NCBI RefSeq assembly: GCF_019130065.1
Contig: NZ_JAHSPG010000008.1
Span: 1-64,000 of the forward strand
Reading direction: 5' to 3'
From: Pinibacter aurantiacus
Lineage (GTDB): Bacteria; Bacteroidota; Bacteroidia; Chitinophagales; Chitinophagaceae
DNA: 64,000 nt
Part shown: in pieces, positions 24,288 through 34,335 of the stretch
Layout of the letters: each line of letters begins with the position of its first letter
Position numbering within the stretch: position 1 is the first letter of the stretch
Notes under the pieces: generated by a model
Seen by the model: only the letters and a program-made list of their open reading frames with translations
What the model was told of the DNA's origin: nothing
The model's database searches: none
Translations under genes and position numbers: made by a program

Positions 24288-24875
24288 ATGACTCACGACA
24301 GGCTGCACATACGAGAATTGGTAGAAAGAATTGCCGTTCATAATGACCAGCAGGCATACAAGCAGTTTTTTTGCATGTTTCAAAGTCGTCTCCGTCAGTT
24401 TGCCTACTCTGTTATCAAATCACACGAAATCGCAGAAGAAATTACCTCAGATGTTTTTATCAAGATCTGGAACAAAAGAGTGTCCTTATTAAAGATTGAC
24501 AACATCGTTCTATACTTATATGTAAGCGTCAAAAACCAGTCGCTGAACTATCTCTCTCAAAAATCAAAAGAGAATGTCTTCTTTTCAGATGAAATACTGG
24601 TGGAAATGAAAAGCATTTATTTTGATCCCGAGCAATTGATGATCACGGCAGAAATGATGCGTCGCGTGCAAATGGCCATTTCCACCCTGCCCCCAAAATG
24701 CCGCCAGATTTTTAAACTCGTTAAAGAAGATGGCCTTCGTTACAAAGAAGTAGCTGAACTTTTGGGTATTTCATTAAAAACAGTGGAAGCACAGATGTCC
24801 ATTGCCCTCCGCAGAGTGGCGCAAAGTATTCACTTTGATATTAATACCTCGGTTTCTTCTTATCTGGGTAAATAG
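24288..24875 (+). CDS. ECF RNA polymerase sigma factor of the PUL
   Basis: A 195-residue sigma-70 family ECF protein. Region 2 includes FAYSVIKSHEIAEEITSDVF and IKIWNKR. Region 4 includes LPPKCRQIFKLVKEDGLRYK and the helix-turn-helix EVAELLGISLKTVEAQMSIA. The ATG at 24288 gives the standard N-terminus; a TTG 21 bp upstream is less likely. Next to a FecR anti-sigma gene and an STN-domain SusC, it is expected to switch on the downstream glycan genes when substrate is bound at the outer membrane. Confidence 0.93.
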   Translation: MTHDRLHIRELVERIAVHNDQQAYKQFFCMFQSRLRQFAYSVIKSHEIAEEITSDVFIKIWNKRVSLLKIDNIVLYLYVSVKNQSLNYLSQKSKENVFFSDEILVEMKSIYFDPEQLMITAEMMRRVQMAISTLPPKCRQIFKLVKEDGLRYKEVAELLGISLKTVEAQMSIALRRVAQSIHFDINTSVSSYLGK

Positions 24876-24985
24876 ACCTCACCCCGGCCCTCTCCAAAGG
24901 AGAGGGAGTAGTCTCCGCTATTGGGACGAGGGTTACAAATATCGGGGGCCATCTCCCTCTCCTTTGGAGAGGGCCGGGGTGAGGT
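24876..24985. repeat. 33-bp inverted repeat between sigma and anti-sigma genes (family G)
   Basis: The arms 24876-24908 and 24953-24985 are perfectly complementary (core CTCACCCCGGCCCTCTCC). It starts one base after the sigma stop codon and ends 75 bp before fecR. Each arm also contains a smaller palindrome, CTCTCCAAAGGAGAG. Confidence 0.9.
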
Positions 24986-25060
24986 AAAAAAACTTCAAAA
25001 CCTTTTAGGGGTAAAACATATAACCTCCTGTCCTTCTACAAAAAGGCAACACCTCCATTC

Positions 25061-26158
25061 ATGTCACACGAAAGATTTTGGGAACTTATTGCAAAGAAGT
25101 TATCCGGCGAGGCAACGCAGGATGAGCAACATGAATTGGAGCTGCTTATGCGCAATAATCCCGAATGGCAATACGCCATGCAAAACATGCAGGATATCTG
25201 GAACCTGCAACCGAAGGAAGTGTACAACAGTGACATTGCATTTGAACATCATTTGCAGAAAATGAATGCGGCGGGAATTGAAATGGACAACTTTACGGAA
25301 GACCTGCCTGAAGAAGTTGAATCTGTACGACGCTTTTCATCAAGAAAATTATGGCTCGCGATTTCTGTGGCAGCGACGTTTGTCGTTGCAGCATTATTAA
25401 TTTTCAAGCCACTCCAACGCAATTCAGATAAAAATCTCGCTTCAACAGCAGCGTCTAACCTTAGCGAAGTGTCTACCAAAATAGGATCAAAGTCAAAGCT
25501 GGTTTTACCGGACGGCACAACTGTGTGGTTAAATGCCGGCAGTAAACTTACTTACAATAAAGATTATGATGTAGAGTTGAGAGAAGTAAATCTTTCTGGC
25601 GAAGCTTTCTTTGATGTTGTAAAAAGTGCCGACAAGCCTTTTATTATTCATACAGAAAGAATTGATATCCGAGTGCTTGGCACATCTTTTAATGTAAAAT
25701 CCTACCCGGGAGAACAAACAACCGAAACCAGTCTCATAAAGGGAAAAGTAGAAATTTCTATTCGTAGCAGGCCATCTGAAAAAATTATTTTACAACCTAA
25801 TGAAAAATTAATTGTAAATAATCAGGACACTCTCCATAAACACAGTAACTCTGGTAAAACAACTCCCCTGGTAGCCGTAGAAAACGTCACTCGTTTGGAA
25901 GACGACAGTACCATTGTGGAAACGTCATGGGTTGACAATAAACTGGTATTCAGCGACACGGATTTTGAAGAGATCGTAAGGCAAATGCAAAGGTGGTATG
26001 GGATTTCGATAGAGCTAAAAAATGAACCCTTAAAAAGAATGCGTTTCTCCGGTACGTTCACGCATGAAACCATCACTCAGGCATTAGATGCGATGAAGAT
26101 CACCACTGCATTTCATTATACCATTATTGATAACAACTCGATTGTTATAACGCCATAA
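25061..26158 (+). CDS. FecR-type anti-sigma factor
   Basis: A 365-residue inner-membrane protein. A cytosolic N-terminal helical domain of about 90 residues precedes one transmembrane helix (LWLAISVAATFVVAALLIF). Then comes a periplasmic FecR domain (IGSKSKLVLPDGTTVWLNAG, GEAFFDVVKSADKPFIIHTE, VLGTSFNVKSY) and a C-terminal DUF4974/secretin-like domain (VFSDTDFEEIVRQMQRWYGI). It holds the ECF sigma factor inactive until signalled by the STN domain of the SusC transporter. The 185-bp gap to the sigma gene is unusually large because of the inverted repeat. Confidence 0.93.
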   Translation: MSHERFWELIAKKLSGEATQDEQHELELLMRNNPEWQYAMQNMQDIWNLQPKEVYNSDIAFEHHLQKMNAAGIEMDNFTEDLPEEVESVRRFSSRKLWLAISVAATFVVAALLIFKPLQRNSDKNLASTAASNLSEVSTKIGSKSKLVLPDGTTVWLNAGSKLTYNKDYDVELREVNLSGEAFFDVVKSADKPFIIHTERIDIRVLGTSFNVKSYPGEQTTETSLIKGKVEISIRSRPSEKIILQPNEKLIVNNQDTLHKHSNSGKTTPLVAVENVTRLEDDSTIVETSWVDNKLVFSDTDFEEIVRQMQRWYGISIELKNEPLKRMRFSGTFTHETITQALDAMKITTAFHYTIIDNNSIVITP

Positions 26159-26326
26159 ATTAAACATGCTATATGAAAACACTCCAGAATTCTTCTTAAA
26201 ACAATAAACATAAAAAACGGGAAATGTTGCAGCATTCCCCGGCAAAAGGCTCAGACATTTCAGCGACGAAAAAGCAAACCTCGTTGATGCGGCTTGCTAT
26301 TGACTTAACCTTTCAAACGGAAAGTA

Positions 26327-29300
26327 ATGAAAAAAAAACAACACCCAAATGTTTTTTGGGAAAATTGCGCCTACTCCAAGATTACCCGTGTTATGAAATT
26401 AACGATTGCAATAATGCTATTTGCCTGCCTGCATGTTTCTGCAGGAGGTTTTTCGCAGGAAAAAGTATCGCTCGACCTGCAGTCAGTCTCATTAAAAAAA
26501 GTGCTTAGCACCATTGAAAAAAAGAGCAGTTTCAGGTTTCTCTACAACGAAAACGTGGTGGCCAATCAGCGTGTAGTAAGCATTGTAGCAGCAAACGAAG
26601 ACGTGAAATCTGTATTGCATAAAATATTCGCCAACACACACATCGACTACAAAATACTCGATAACAATCTTATAGTATTGAAAGAAGGCACAGGCGCTGA
26701 AGTGGCAGCAGATATTTCTTCTCCTAACATAAAAATAACCGGAACTGTAACCTCTGCGCAGGGCTCGCCTTTGATTGGCGTTTCTGTTGCGGTAAAAGGT
26801 AAAGGCACCGGAACGGCTACCGACGCAAACGGAAATTTTACACTTAATAATGTACTGGAAACAGATGTGCTGGTGTTCAGCTCTGTTGGTTTTGAAACAC
26901 AGGAAGTTGCTGTTGCAGGGCAAGCTACTTTAAATGTAGTGATGCAACCATCTAACCGCGAACTTGACCAGGTGGTAGTGGTTGGTTATGGTACAGCAAG
27001 AAAAAGAGATCTTACCGGTGCGGTTGCCAGCATAAAGGGGGCAGATCTTGCAAGCCAACCGGTACTTACAGCAACACAGGCTTTGCAAGGTAAAGCGGCC
27101 GGTGTGCAAATCATCAGTTCGGGCGCGCCGAACTCAAACCCTGCAGTGCGCATAAGAGGTACAGGTTCCATGTTGGCAGGTGCCAATCCGCTGTATGTTG
27201 TGGATGGTGTTATTACAGATGATATTACCAACATCAATAACGCAGACATTGTGACAATGGATGTTTTGAAGGATGCATCTTCAACTGCTATTTATGGTGT
27301 GCGTGCCGCAAACGGTGTAATAATCATAACAACCAAGAAAGGGCGTGCAGGCAAAATGCAGATCAACTATGATGGAACTGTGGGCGTAAAAGAAGCTGCG
27401 CATTTAGTAAACATGGCAGGTTCAAAGCAATACACCGGTTATATTAATGAAGCCAGCAGATATTATGGAAGCACCGATGATCTTGTGGATACAACATTGT
27501 TGAACAATGGCTACAACACAGACTGGTTCGATGCTATCTTACGCCAGGCATTGCAGCAAAACAATAATTTATCCATATCTGGTGGTGGTGATAAGATCAA
27601 CTATTTTTTAAGTGCGGGTTATTTAATTGATAACGGTATTATAAAGAATAACAACTTTAAGAGATTTACACTTCGTTCAAATAATGAATACAAGATCAGC
27701 AGCAATTTAAAAGTAACAACGCTAATATCTTTCAGCAATGGCATACTGGATGATGTTGATCTGTCTTCCGCTTCCGGTAATGCATACAGAGCTACACCGC
27801 TTATTCCTCCTACGGTGAACGGCAAGTATGGAAATACATCTGCCTTCCAAAACGTGGGTAACCCAGTGCTTGATATAGACAAAAACTATAACCGCGGAAA
27901 CGACAGCCGCTTCCAGGGCGCAGCTACGTTGGAATATAAGATCACAAAATGGTTGACATTTAACACAAACCTCGGTGTGGATCTTGACTTTTATAAAAAC
28001 ACACAATACAAATACCAATATTTTGCAGACAGTACCATCTTCATTCAAAGTGGCGGTAACCAACAACAACCAGTAAGCACACTCGCTGTAACTAAGAATG
28101 ATGCCAACAGATGGATATGGGACAACACGCTGACTGCATCCAGAAAATATGGCGATCACAGCTTCCGACTAATGGTAGGTACCACAGCAGAAAAATTCAA
28201 CTTCAATCGTTTGTATGGCTATAGGCAAGGAGTTGCTGCGGCACAAAACCAGTGGTATCTAAATACAGGATTGGACAGCACACAAAAGAACAACGGATCG
28301 GGAGACAAATGGTCACGTAACTCTTACATCGGAAGGTTGAATTATGATTACAAAGACAAATACCTTATCACTGCTACATTGCGTGCAGATGGTAGCTCGC
28401 GTTTTCCTTCCAATAACAGATGGGGATATTTCCCTTCAGTAGGTGTGGGTTGGAACATTTCTTCAGAAGACTTTATGAAGGATCAAAAGACATTTGATTA
28501 CTTAAAGCTAAGAGCAAGCTGGGGTAAAGTGGGAAATGACAATATCCCGTCAGGTGCATTTCTTAACCTTGCTACGTCTAATCTTCAATATGGATATCTT
28601 GGTAATGGTATTGCATTCCTGGAGACTGTAGATCCTAATCTTACATGGGAAAAAACAGAAGAGATTGATGTGGGTGTCGATTTTTCACTTTTGGATAGAA
28701 AACTAACTGGTACGATTGATTTGTACCATAAGAAAGTGAATGACGCGCTTATTAACATCGTTCCAAATGCTATACTTGGCGACCAAAGCAAATCGATACT
28801 TACCAATGCCGCATCAATACTGAATAAAGGTGTAGAAATAGGGTTGAACTGGGCAGATAAGGCTGGAAAAGACTGGAGCTATTTTATAAATACCAATATT
28901 TCCTTTAACCATAATGAAGTAGCTGGCCTTGGTAGTGGACAGCCTTTATCAGATGGAGATATCGCAGGTCAGGGATTTGTAACATTGTCACCAAACGGCC
29001 AACCGATTGGAAGCTACAATGTATTGCAAGTGATGGGCGTGTTCCAGAGCCAGGCAGAAATTGATGGTTACAAAAACAAAGACGGGTTAGTCATTCAGCC
29101 TAACGCGGTGCCGGGTGATTTTAAGTACCAGGACACAAACGGTGACGGAACCATTAGTGCTGCTGACCGGGTGCTGGTAGGTTCTTATCAACCTAAAATA
29201 CTTTACGGCATCAATGGCGGTGTAACATATAAAAACTTCGATTTAAGCATAGGCACCTACGGAACATCGGGAGGTAAGATCTACAATGCTAAAAAAGCAT

Positions 29301-29737
29301 TAAGAGACAACGCGAACCAGTTGGAAAATATGGAATCGGATGTTGTGACAGGCAGATGGACGGTTGACAACAAAACAAACTCCGAGCCGCGTGCCTCAAT
29401 TAATCAATTACCAGCCTCCAGCTATTTTGTTGAAAAGGGTAGTTTCTTTAGAATCAATAACCTTACAATAGGATATACTTTGCCTGCTAAAAGTTTAGAA
29501 AAAATCAAGGTCACAAAACTTCGTGTATATGTTGCGGCGCAAAACCTGGCGACATTCACTAAGTACAAAGGATTTACGCCTGAATTTTCTTCTGTAACTG
29601 CTCAGGCAAGTTCATTAAAAGGCGATCCGTTGAGCTCAACAAATCAATCAAATCTTGGAATCACAAATGCGGGGGTGGATGTGAATACATATCCAACAGT
29701 ACGCACATGGGTGTTTGGCCTTAACCTTGGTTTTTAA
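26327..29737 (+). CDS. SusC/RagA TonB-dependent transporter with STN signalling domain
   Basis: An 1136-residue outer-membrane transporter. After the signal region come an STN domain (about residues 45-120, VSLDLQSVSLKKVLSTIEKK), a carboxypeptidase-regulatory-like domain (ITGTVTSAQGSPLIGVSVAV), a TonB plug with DQVVVVGYGTARKRDLTGAV, and a large beta-barrel ending in WVFGLNLGF. The STN domain is the part that contacts a FecR anti-sigma factor, matching the two genes upstream. It imports oligosaccharides delivered by SusD. Four codons of lysine open the ORF; MKLTIAIMLF at residue 23 could be the real signal start. Confidence 0.95.
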   Translation: MKKKQHPNVFWENCAYSKITRVMKLTIAIMLFACLHVSAGGFSQEKVSLDLQSVSLKKVLSTIEKKSSFRFLYNENVVANQRVVSIVAANEDVKSVLHKIFANTHIDYKILDNNLIVLKEGTGAEVAADISSPNIKITGTVTSAQGSPLIGVSVAVKGKGTGTATDANGNFTLNNVLETDVLVFSSVGFETQEVAVAGQATLNVVMQPSNRELDQVVVVGYGTARKRDLTGAVASIKGADLASQPVLTATQALQGKAAGVQIISSGAPNSNPAVRIRGTGSMLAGANPLYVVDGVITDDITNINNADIVTMDVLKDASSTAIYGVRAANGVIIITTKKGRAGKMQINYDGTVGVKEAAHLVNMAGSKQYTGYINEASRYYGSTDDLVDTTLLNNGYNTDWFDAILRQALQQNNNLSISGGGDKINYFLSAGYLIDNGIIKNNNFKRFTLRSNNEYKISSNLKVTTLISFSNGILDDVDLSSASGNAYRATPLIPPTVNGKYGNTSAFQNVGNPVLDIDKNYNRGNDSRFQGAATLEYKITKWLTFNTNLGVDLDFYKNTQYKYQYFADSTIFIQSGGNQQQPVSTLAVTKNDANRWIWDNTLTASRKYGDHSFRLMVGTTAEKFNFNRLYGYRQGVAAAQNQWYLNTGLDSTQKNNGSGDKWSRNSYIGRLNYDYKDKYLITATLRADGSSRFPSNNRWGYFPSVGVGWNISSEDFMKDQKTFDYLKLRASWGKVGNDNIPSGAFLNLATSNLQYGYLGNGIAFLETVDPNLTWEKTEEIDVGVDFSLLDRKLTGTIDLYHKKVNDALINIVPNAILGDQSKSILTNAASILNKGVEIGLNWADKAGKDWSYFINTNISFNHNEVAGLGSGQPLSDGDIAGQGFVTLSPNGQPIGSYNVLQVMGVFQSQAEIDGYKNKDGLVIQPNAVPGDFKYQDTNGDGTISAADRVLVGSYQPKILYGINGGVTYKNFDLSIGTYGTSGGKIYNAKKALRDNANQLENMESDVVTGRWTVDNKTNSEPRASINQLPASSYFVEKGSFFRINNLTIGYTLPAKSLEKIKVTKLRVYVAAQNLATFTKYKGFTPEFSSVTAQASSLKGDPLSSTNQSNLGITNAGVDVNTYPTVRTWVFGLNLGF

Positions 29738-29760
29738 CTGATCACTTTAAACTTATTGTC

Positions 29761-31341
29761 ATGAAGACTAAAAATATTTTTCTCATTTTAATAGTAACGG
29801 TTGCCGGCATAGCCAGTATAATAGCGGGCTGTGGCAAAAACTTTTTGGAAGTGCCTGCGCAGGGTCAGCAAACGCCGGAAGAAGTTAAGAAAGATCCCAA
29901 CGCGGCATCTAACCTTGTATTAGGTGCATACAATGCCCTTTACTTAGGTGGTTTTGGTAATACAACTGTGGGGCTTGAAATGAACCTAACCGTTGACGTT
30001 GCATCTGATGATGCAGATAAAGGAAGCTCTCCTTCTGACCAGCAACAAACCGCAGGTAAGATGGATAATTTTACAGTTGATGCCAATGTTTCATATCTAA
30101 ATGATTTGTGGGTTGGACACTATGCGGCTATAAAACGCACAAACGATGCATTAGGTGTGTTGAATGAAGCTACTTTCGATGAAACAGTAAAGAACAGATT
30201 GACTGGCGAAGCAAGATTCTTGCGTGGCTATTTTTATTTCAATCTTGTGAGATTATTTGGCGGTGTTCCTTTAATATTAAGGTCTCCAACAATTGCAGAT
30301 CAAAACAACCCTGAGTTTGTTACGAAGAAATCTGTTGATAGTGTGTATGCAGCAATCATCGCCGATTTTCAATTTGCCGTTGACCATCTTCCTTTGCGCG
30401 GAGACGCTGGTTCAACAGAGGGACGTGTAAACAAAGGCACTGCTGAAGCTTATCTTGCAAAGGTTTACCTCTATCAGAAGAATTATCAAAAAGCATATGA
30501 TATCACAAAAGACATCATGACCTCCGGTAGGTTTTCATTGGTGCCATTTCCTTACTATCCACAGGTATTCAGAGAAAAGCCAGTAAACGGCGTAGGAGGA
30601 AATAACAACAGTGAATCGATGTTTGAAGTACAGGCCGCGAAGAACAACGGATGCGATGCCATCAGCAAATTATATAGCAACGGACAGGGACCAAGAGCTA
30701 CGAAGGGTTGGATAAATGTGTTTGGCAACTACACATACAACGGAGACTTAGGATTTGGTTTGAACAACCCTTCTGCTGACCTCGCAAACGCCTATGAAAC
30801 AGGCGACACACGCAGAGATGGAACTATCATTTTTGTACAACCAACAGGCGGTGCAAATGCCGGAACTTTCCTTTGGGATGGCTTTAGAATACCTACCCAG
30901 GACTCAGTTCAAAACCCACGCTACAATTACAAAGCGTACCACAGCCCTGTTGCAGAAACTGTAGCATGTAACGGCCCCGACGATAAAGATGACAAGCCGA
31001 AAAACATTCGCCTCATGCGCTTCGCCGATGTTTTACTGATCAACGCAGAAGCCGCCGTGCGCTTGGGCAATACTGCTGATGCACAAGTAGCACTCGATTC
31101 CATCAGGCATAGAGCTGGTTTAGCATCTGTTCCTGCAACGATCGACAATATCTGGAAAGAACGTCGTGTAGAACTTGCAATGGAGTGTGACAGATTTTTC
31201 GATGTTGTGCGCCAGGGTCGCGGAGTACAGGTGTTCGGTCCGCTTGGGTTTACGGCTAATAAAAATGAAGTGTTCCCGATCCCGCAAAATCAAATTGACT
31301 TGAGCGGTGGAAAATTGATACAAAACCAGGGTTACAACTAA
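29761..31341 (+). CDS. SusD/RagB family glycan-binding lipoprotein
   Basis: A 526-residue lipoprotein (signal with SIIAGCGKN lipobox) of the SusD family. It has the N-terminal SusD-like region (FLEVPAQGQQTPEE, ARFLRGYFYFNLVRLFGGVP) with TPR-like helices and the C-terminal conserved block RLMRFADVLLINAEAAVRLG and ERRVELAMECDRFFDVVRQG. It forms the lid on the SusC barrel. It follows SusC by 23 bp, so the pair is co-transcribed. Confidence 0.95.
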   Translation: MKTKNIFLILIVTVAGIASIIAGCGKNFLEVPAQGQQTPEEVKKDPNAASNLVLGAYNALYLGGFGNTTVGLEMNLTVDVASDDADKGSSPSDQQQTAGKMDNFTVDANVSYLNDLWVGHYAAIKRTNDALGVLNEATFDETVKNRLTGEARFLRGYFYFNLVRLFGGVPLILRSPTIADQNNPEFVTKKSVDSVYAAIIADFQFAVDHLPLRGDAGSTEGRVNKGTAEAYLAKVYLYQKNYQKAYDITKDIMTSGRFSLVPFPYYPQVFREKPVNGVGGNNNSESMFEVQAAKNNGCDAISKLYSNGQGPRATKGWINVFGNYTYNGDLGFGLNNPSADLANAYETGDTRRDGTIIFVQPTGGANAGTFLWDGFRIPTQDSVQNPRYNYKAYHSPVAETVACNGPDDKDDKPKNIRLMRFADVLLINAEAAVRLGNTADAQVALDSIRHRAGLASVPATIDNIWKERRVELAMECDRFFDVVRQGRGVQVFGPLGFTANKNEVFPIPQNQIDLSGGKLIQNQGYN

Positions 31342-31376
31342 CAGTTTTTATTCGTGCACTTTAAAAAAGAATTATC

Positions 31377-32318
31377 ATGAAAAGTAGAAGCATATTCAAA
31401 ATATTTGTGTCACCTCTTGCAACAGTTTTGCTGTTTGCAACCATATTTTTTGCAGCCTGCACAAAGGCTGATTACGGCGATGATTTCAAACCTTCGCCAC
31501 CACCGCCAATTGGCGATTATAACTCATCAAATGATGTGGCCAAAGATGCTATCATAGCCAAGTGGAGCTTTGAAGGCGTATTAAAGGACAGCATAGCAAA
31601 CATTGCATCAACAAAAGACACAGCCATCGGATACGCAACGGGAAGACAGGGATTTGGACAAGCATATCAAGGCAAAGATGGTGCTTATGCGGTGTATGGA
31701 AGTCCTGGCGCAGCCATACTCGGACTGGCATCCTATTCCATTTCAATGTGGGTAAAAGCCGGTCCTACAAATACGCAGGCTCGCGGAATTCTCTCCATTA
31801 ACAGACAAGATGATTTCTGGGGCAACCTCGATATCTACCAGGAAAATTATGGCGCAGATCAAACTACCATGTATTTTAAAGTGCACATGAACAACGATAA
31901 TGCGCCGGTTTGGAAAGGTCAGTTTACCGAAACCAAAATTGCAAATGCAATTGGAAAATGGGTGCATGTAGCTATAACTTACGATGGTGCGACTTCTGCA
32001 TACAGGATATATGCCAACAACCAGTTGCAGGTAATAAGCTCTGCCGGTAATCAGCCCACTACAACGCCAACATTGCATGGAGATGATCCGGCAACCAATC
32101 CCAATGCAGCATATGGCCCGCTTAAATTTTTGAATGCAAACAAGATGGTTATAGGAACATGGCAGTTTCAAACCAATCCATCACTTACAGATGGCGCCGG
32201 AGGCCAGTCATGGGCGGGAAGTTTCCTGGGAGCAATAGATGAATTAAGAATTTTTAACAGAGCGCTCACTGCCAAGGAAGTAACAGCATTATTCAAACTT
32301 GAGAAATTAGGCTTATAA
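31377..32318 (+). CDS. LamG-domain surface lipoprotein (probable glycan-binding protein)
   Basis: A 313-residue lipoprotein (FATIFFAACTKADYG). After a Pro-rich linker (FKPSPPPPIGDYN) comes a concanavalin-like LamG/laminin-G-like domain: IAKWSFEGVLKDSIAN, YSISMWVKAG, GKWVHVAITYDGATSAYRIY, and the final LGAIDELRIFNRALTAKEV. It lies 35 bp after SusD and probably acts as a surface glycan-binding protein in the SusCD complex. The domain has no catalytic residues that I recognise. Confidence 0.85.
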   Translation: MKSRSIFKIFVSPLATVLLFATIFFAACTKADYGDDFKPSPPPPIGDYNSSNDVAKDAIIAKWSFEGVLKDSIANIASTKDTAIGYATGRQGFGQAYQGKDGAYAVYGSPGAAILGLASYSISMWVKAGPTNTQARGILSINRQDDFWGNLDIYQENYGADQTTMYFKVHMNNDNAPVWKGQFTETKIANAIGKWVHVAITYDGATSAYRIYANNQLQVISSAGNQPTTTPTLHGDDPATNPNAAYGPLKFLNANKMVIGTWQFQTNPSLTDGAGGQSWAGSFLGAIDELRIFNRALTAKEVTALFKLEKLGL

Positions 32319-32582
32319 AGATCTTGCTTTGTATAAAATCAAAGCTGGCCCTCGTTTTACACACATGAGAAAAAAGAGCTAAAGACATATTGGTTGTTTC
32401 CGGAAACAGAGACGCCAGTATGTCGAAGGCTTTGGGGTGAAAAGGTGCTAGGAATTAGGAATTAGAAATTAGGAGTGCTTGTAAGCCTAACAACTAATAA
32501 CTAACAACTTGTAACCTGTGGCTATTTAATTCAAAAGACTGATTTATTCATCTTGAGTAAAGCATCCAACCTTGTCCATATT
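32319..32582. other. Gap with repeat fragments before the GH144 genes
   Basis: It holds CTGGCCCTCGTTTTAC (32343-32358), related to the centre of 24107-24256, and A/T-rich words AGGAATTAGGAATTAG (32450-32480), which recur near 34284-34315. I see no gene. It could separate the Sus genes from the enzyme genes in transcription. Confidence 0.4.
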
Positions 32583-34280
32583 ATGTCGGCTAAAGCTTAT
32601 ACGGGCTTGTTTATATTGTTGTGCAGCTTATTCTGTTGCTCAAAAAGCAATGATTCAACGCCTCCTCCAGAACCACCGAAGCCAGAGGTTTTTCATCTTA
32701 ACAGCGTAACGGTAGATGGCCAGCATGCCAACTATAACTTTAAATGCAAGAATGTGAAAACGACGCCCACCATAATGCTTGTTTTCAGCGCTCCTGTAAA
32801 TATGACCTCTGCGGCGAGCAACATTTACATTCGCGATAAAAACAATGCGACGGTTGCTCTAACATACAATAACCCAACGCCGACTGACAGTAACATTGTG
32901 GAGCTACATGTTAAAAATCCATTGCAAAATATAGCGCTCTATCAACTAACAGTTGACCCCGCTCTTACATCCCAAAAGGGAACAAAGATCGATACAACAG
33001 TCAACGTCGGCATCCTAACTGTCATAGACAGCACCGATAAATTTCCAAGAATCTCTGACAGCGCCTTACTCGATCTTGTACAAAAACAAACATTCAAATA
33101 TTTCTGGGATTTTGCTCATCCGGTAAGTGGCATGGCAAGGGATAGAAATACATCCGGAGATGTGGTGACCACAGGAGGAACAGGCTTTGGCATAATGGCT
33201 ACAATTGCTGCGGTCAATAGAAATTTCGTCTCAAGAACTGATGCTTTATCACAAACACAAAAAATTGTATCCTTTCTCAAAACTGCAGATCGTTTTCACG
33301 GCGCATTTCCGCACTGGCTAAACGGCGCAACGGGAAAGGTGCAGCCCTTTGGGGGCAAAGATAACGGAACAGACCTGGTAGAAACTTCCTTCTTAATGCA
33401 AGGCTTGTTAACTGCCCGGCAATATTTTAGTCAATCATCCGCTACCGAAATTCAACTACGAAAAGACATTGATAGTTTGTGGAACGCAGTAGATTGGACC
33501 TGGTTCAGGAAAGACGTGGGCAATGGCCCTGAAAATGTATTGTACTGGCACTGGAGCCCAAACTATAACTGGGATATCGGCTTAAGAGTTGCCGGCTGGA
33601 ACGAAGCTTTAATGACCTATGTGCTCGCCGCTTCCTCACCTACACACAGCGTTCCAAAACTTGTATATGACAACGGCTGGGCGCAAAATGGCGGTATGAG
33701 AAATGGGAAAACATTTTTGGGATATCAATTACCGTTAGGTCCCGACTATGGCGGCCCATTATTTTTTGCCCATTATTCATTCTTAGGCATCAATCCAAAC
33801 GGACTCACGGATGCTTATGCCAATTATCAAACACAAAACATCAATCACACGCTCATCAACAATAAATATTGCGTAACCAATATTACCAATCACTTTGGTT
33901 ATAGTACCGAATGCTGGGGACTTACGGCCAGTGACGATGGAAAGCAAGGCTATCTTGCACACAGTCCCACCAATGACAACGGTACTATTTCGCCGACGGC
34001 AGCCGTTTCTTCACTGCCTTATGCGCCAGATCAATCCATGAGCGCGATCAGATATTTCTATTACACACTTGGCGATAAATTATGGAAAGACTACGGTTTT
34101 GTTGATGCTTTTAATTTGGAAGATGCCTGGTTCGCAGGCTCCTTTTTGGCCATAGACCAGGGCCCACAAATTGTAATGATAGAAAATTACAGAAGTGGAT
34201 TGCTATGGAACTTATTCATGAGTTGCCCCGAAATAAAAACAGGAATGATATCGTTGGGTTTTCAAAGCCCACATTTATAA
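32583..34280 (+). CDS. GH144-type glucanase lipoprotein with N-terminal Ig-like domain
   Basis: A 565-residue lipoprotein. The start at 32583 (MSAKAYTGLFILLCSLFCC) gives a good signal; the upstream TTG is less likely. Residues about 35-150 form an Ig-like domain. Residues about 165-565 match the Glycoamylase/GH144 domain (Pfam PF10091): LLDLVQKQTFKYFWDFAHPV, TTGGTGFGIMA, FPHWLNGATGKVQPFG, DLVETSFLMQGLL, VLYWHWSPNYNW, GPLFFAHYSFLGINP, ECWGLTASD, LEDAWFAGSFLAIDQGP. The founding GH144 enzyme is an endo-beta-1,2-glucanase from Chitinophaga pinensis. It would cut the polymer at the cell surface. Activity on other glucans cannot be excluded. Confidence 0.88.
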   Translation: MSAKAYTGLFILLCSLFCCSKSNDSTPPPEPPKPEVFHLNSVTVDGQHANYNFKCKNVKTTPTIMLVFSAPVNMTSAASNIYIRDKNNATVALTYNNPTPTDSNIVELHVKNPLQNIALYQLTVDPALTSQKGTKIDTTVNVGILTVIDSTDKFPRISDSALLDLVQKQTFKYFWDFAHPVSGMARDRNTSGDVVTTGGTGFGIMATIAAVNRNFVSRTDALSQTQKIVSFLKTADRFHGAFPHWLNGATGKVQPFGGKDNGTDLVETSFLMQGLLTARQYFSQSSATEIQLRKDIDSLWNAVDWTWFRKDVGNGPENVLYWHWSPNYNWDIGLRVAGWNEALMTYVLAASSPTHSVPKLVYDNGWAQNGGMRNGKTFLGYQLPLGPDYGGPLFFAHYSFLGINPNGLTDAYANYQTQNINHTLINNKYCVTNITNHFGYSTECWGLTASDDGKQGYLAHSPTNDNGTISPTAAVSSLPYAPDQSMSAIRYFYYTLGDKLWKDYGFVDAFNLEDAWFAGSFLAIDQGPQIVMIENYRSGLLWNLFMSCPEIKTGMISLGFQSPHL

Positions 34281-34335
34281 CCAGGAATTATGAACTAGAA
34301 ATTAGGAATTAGAGTGCTCTCCAACATATTATATT

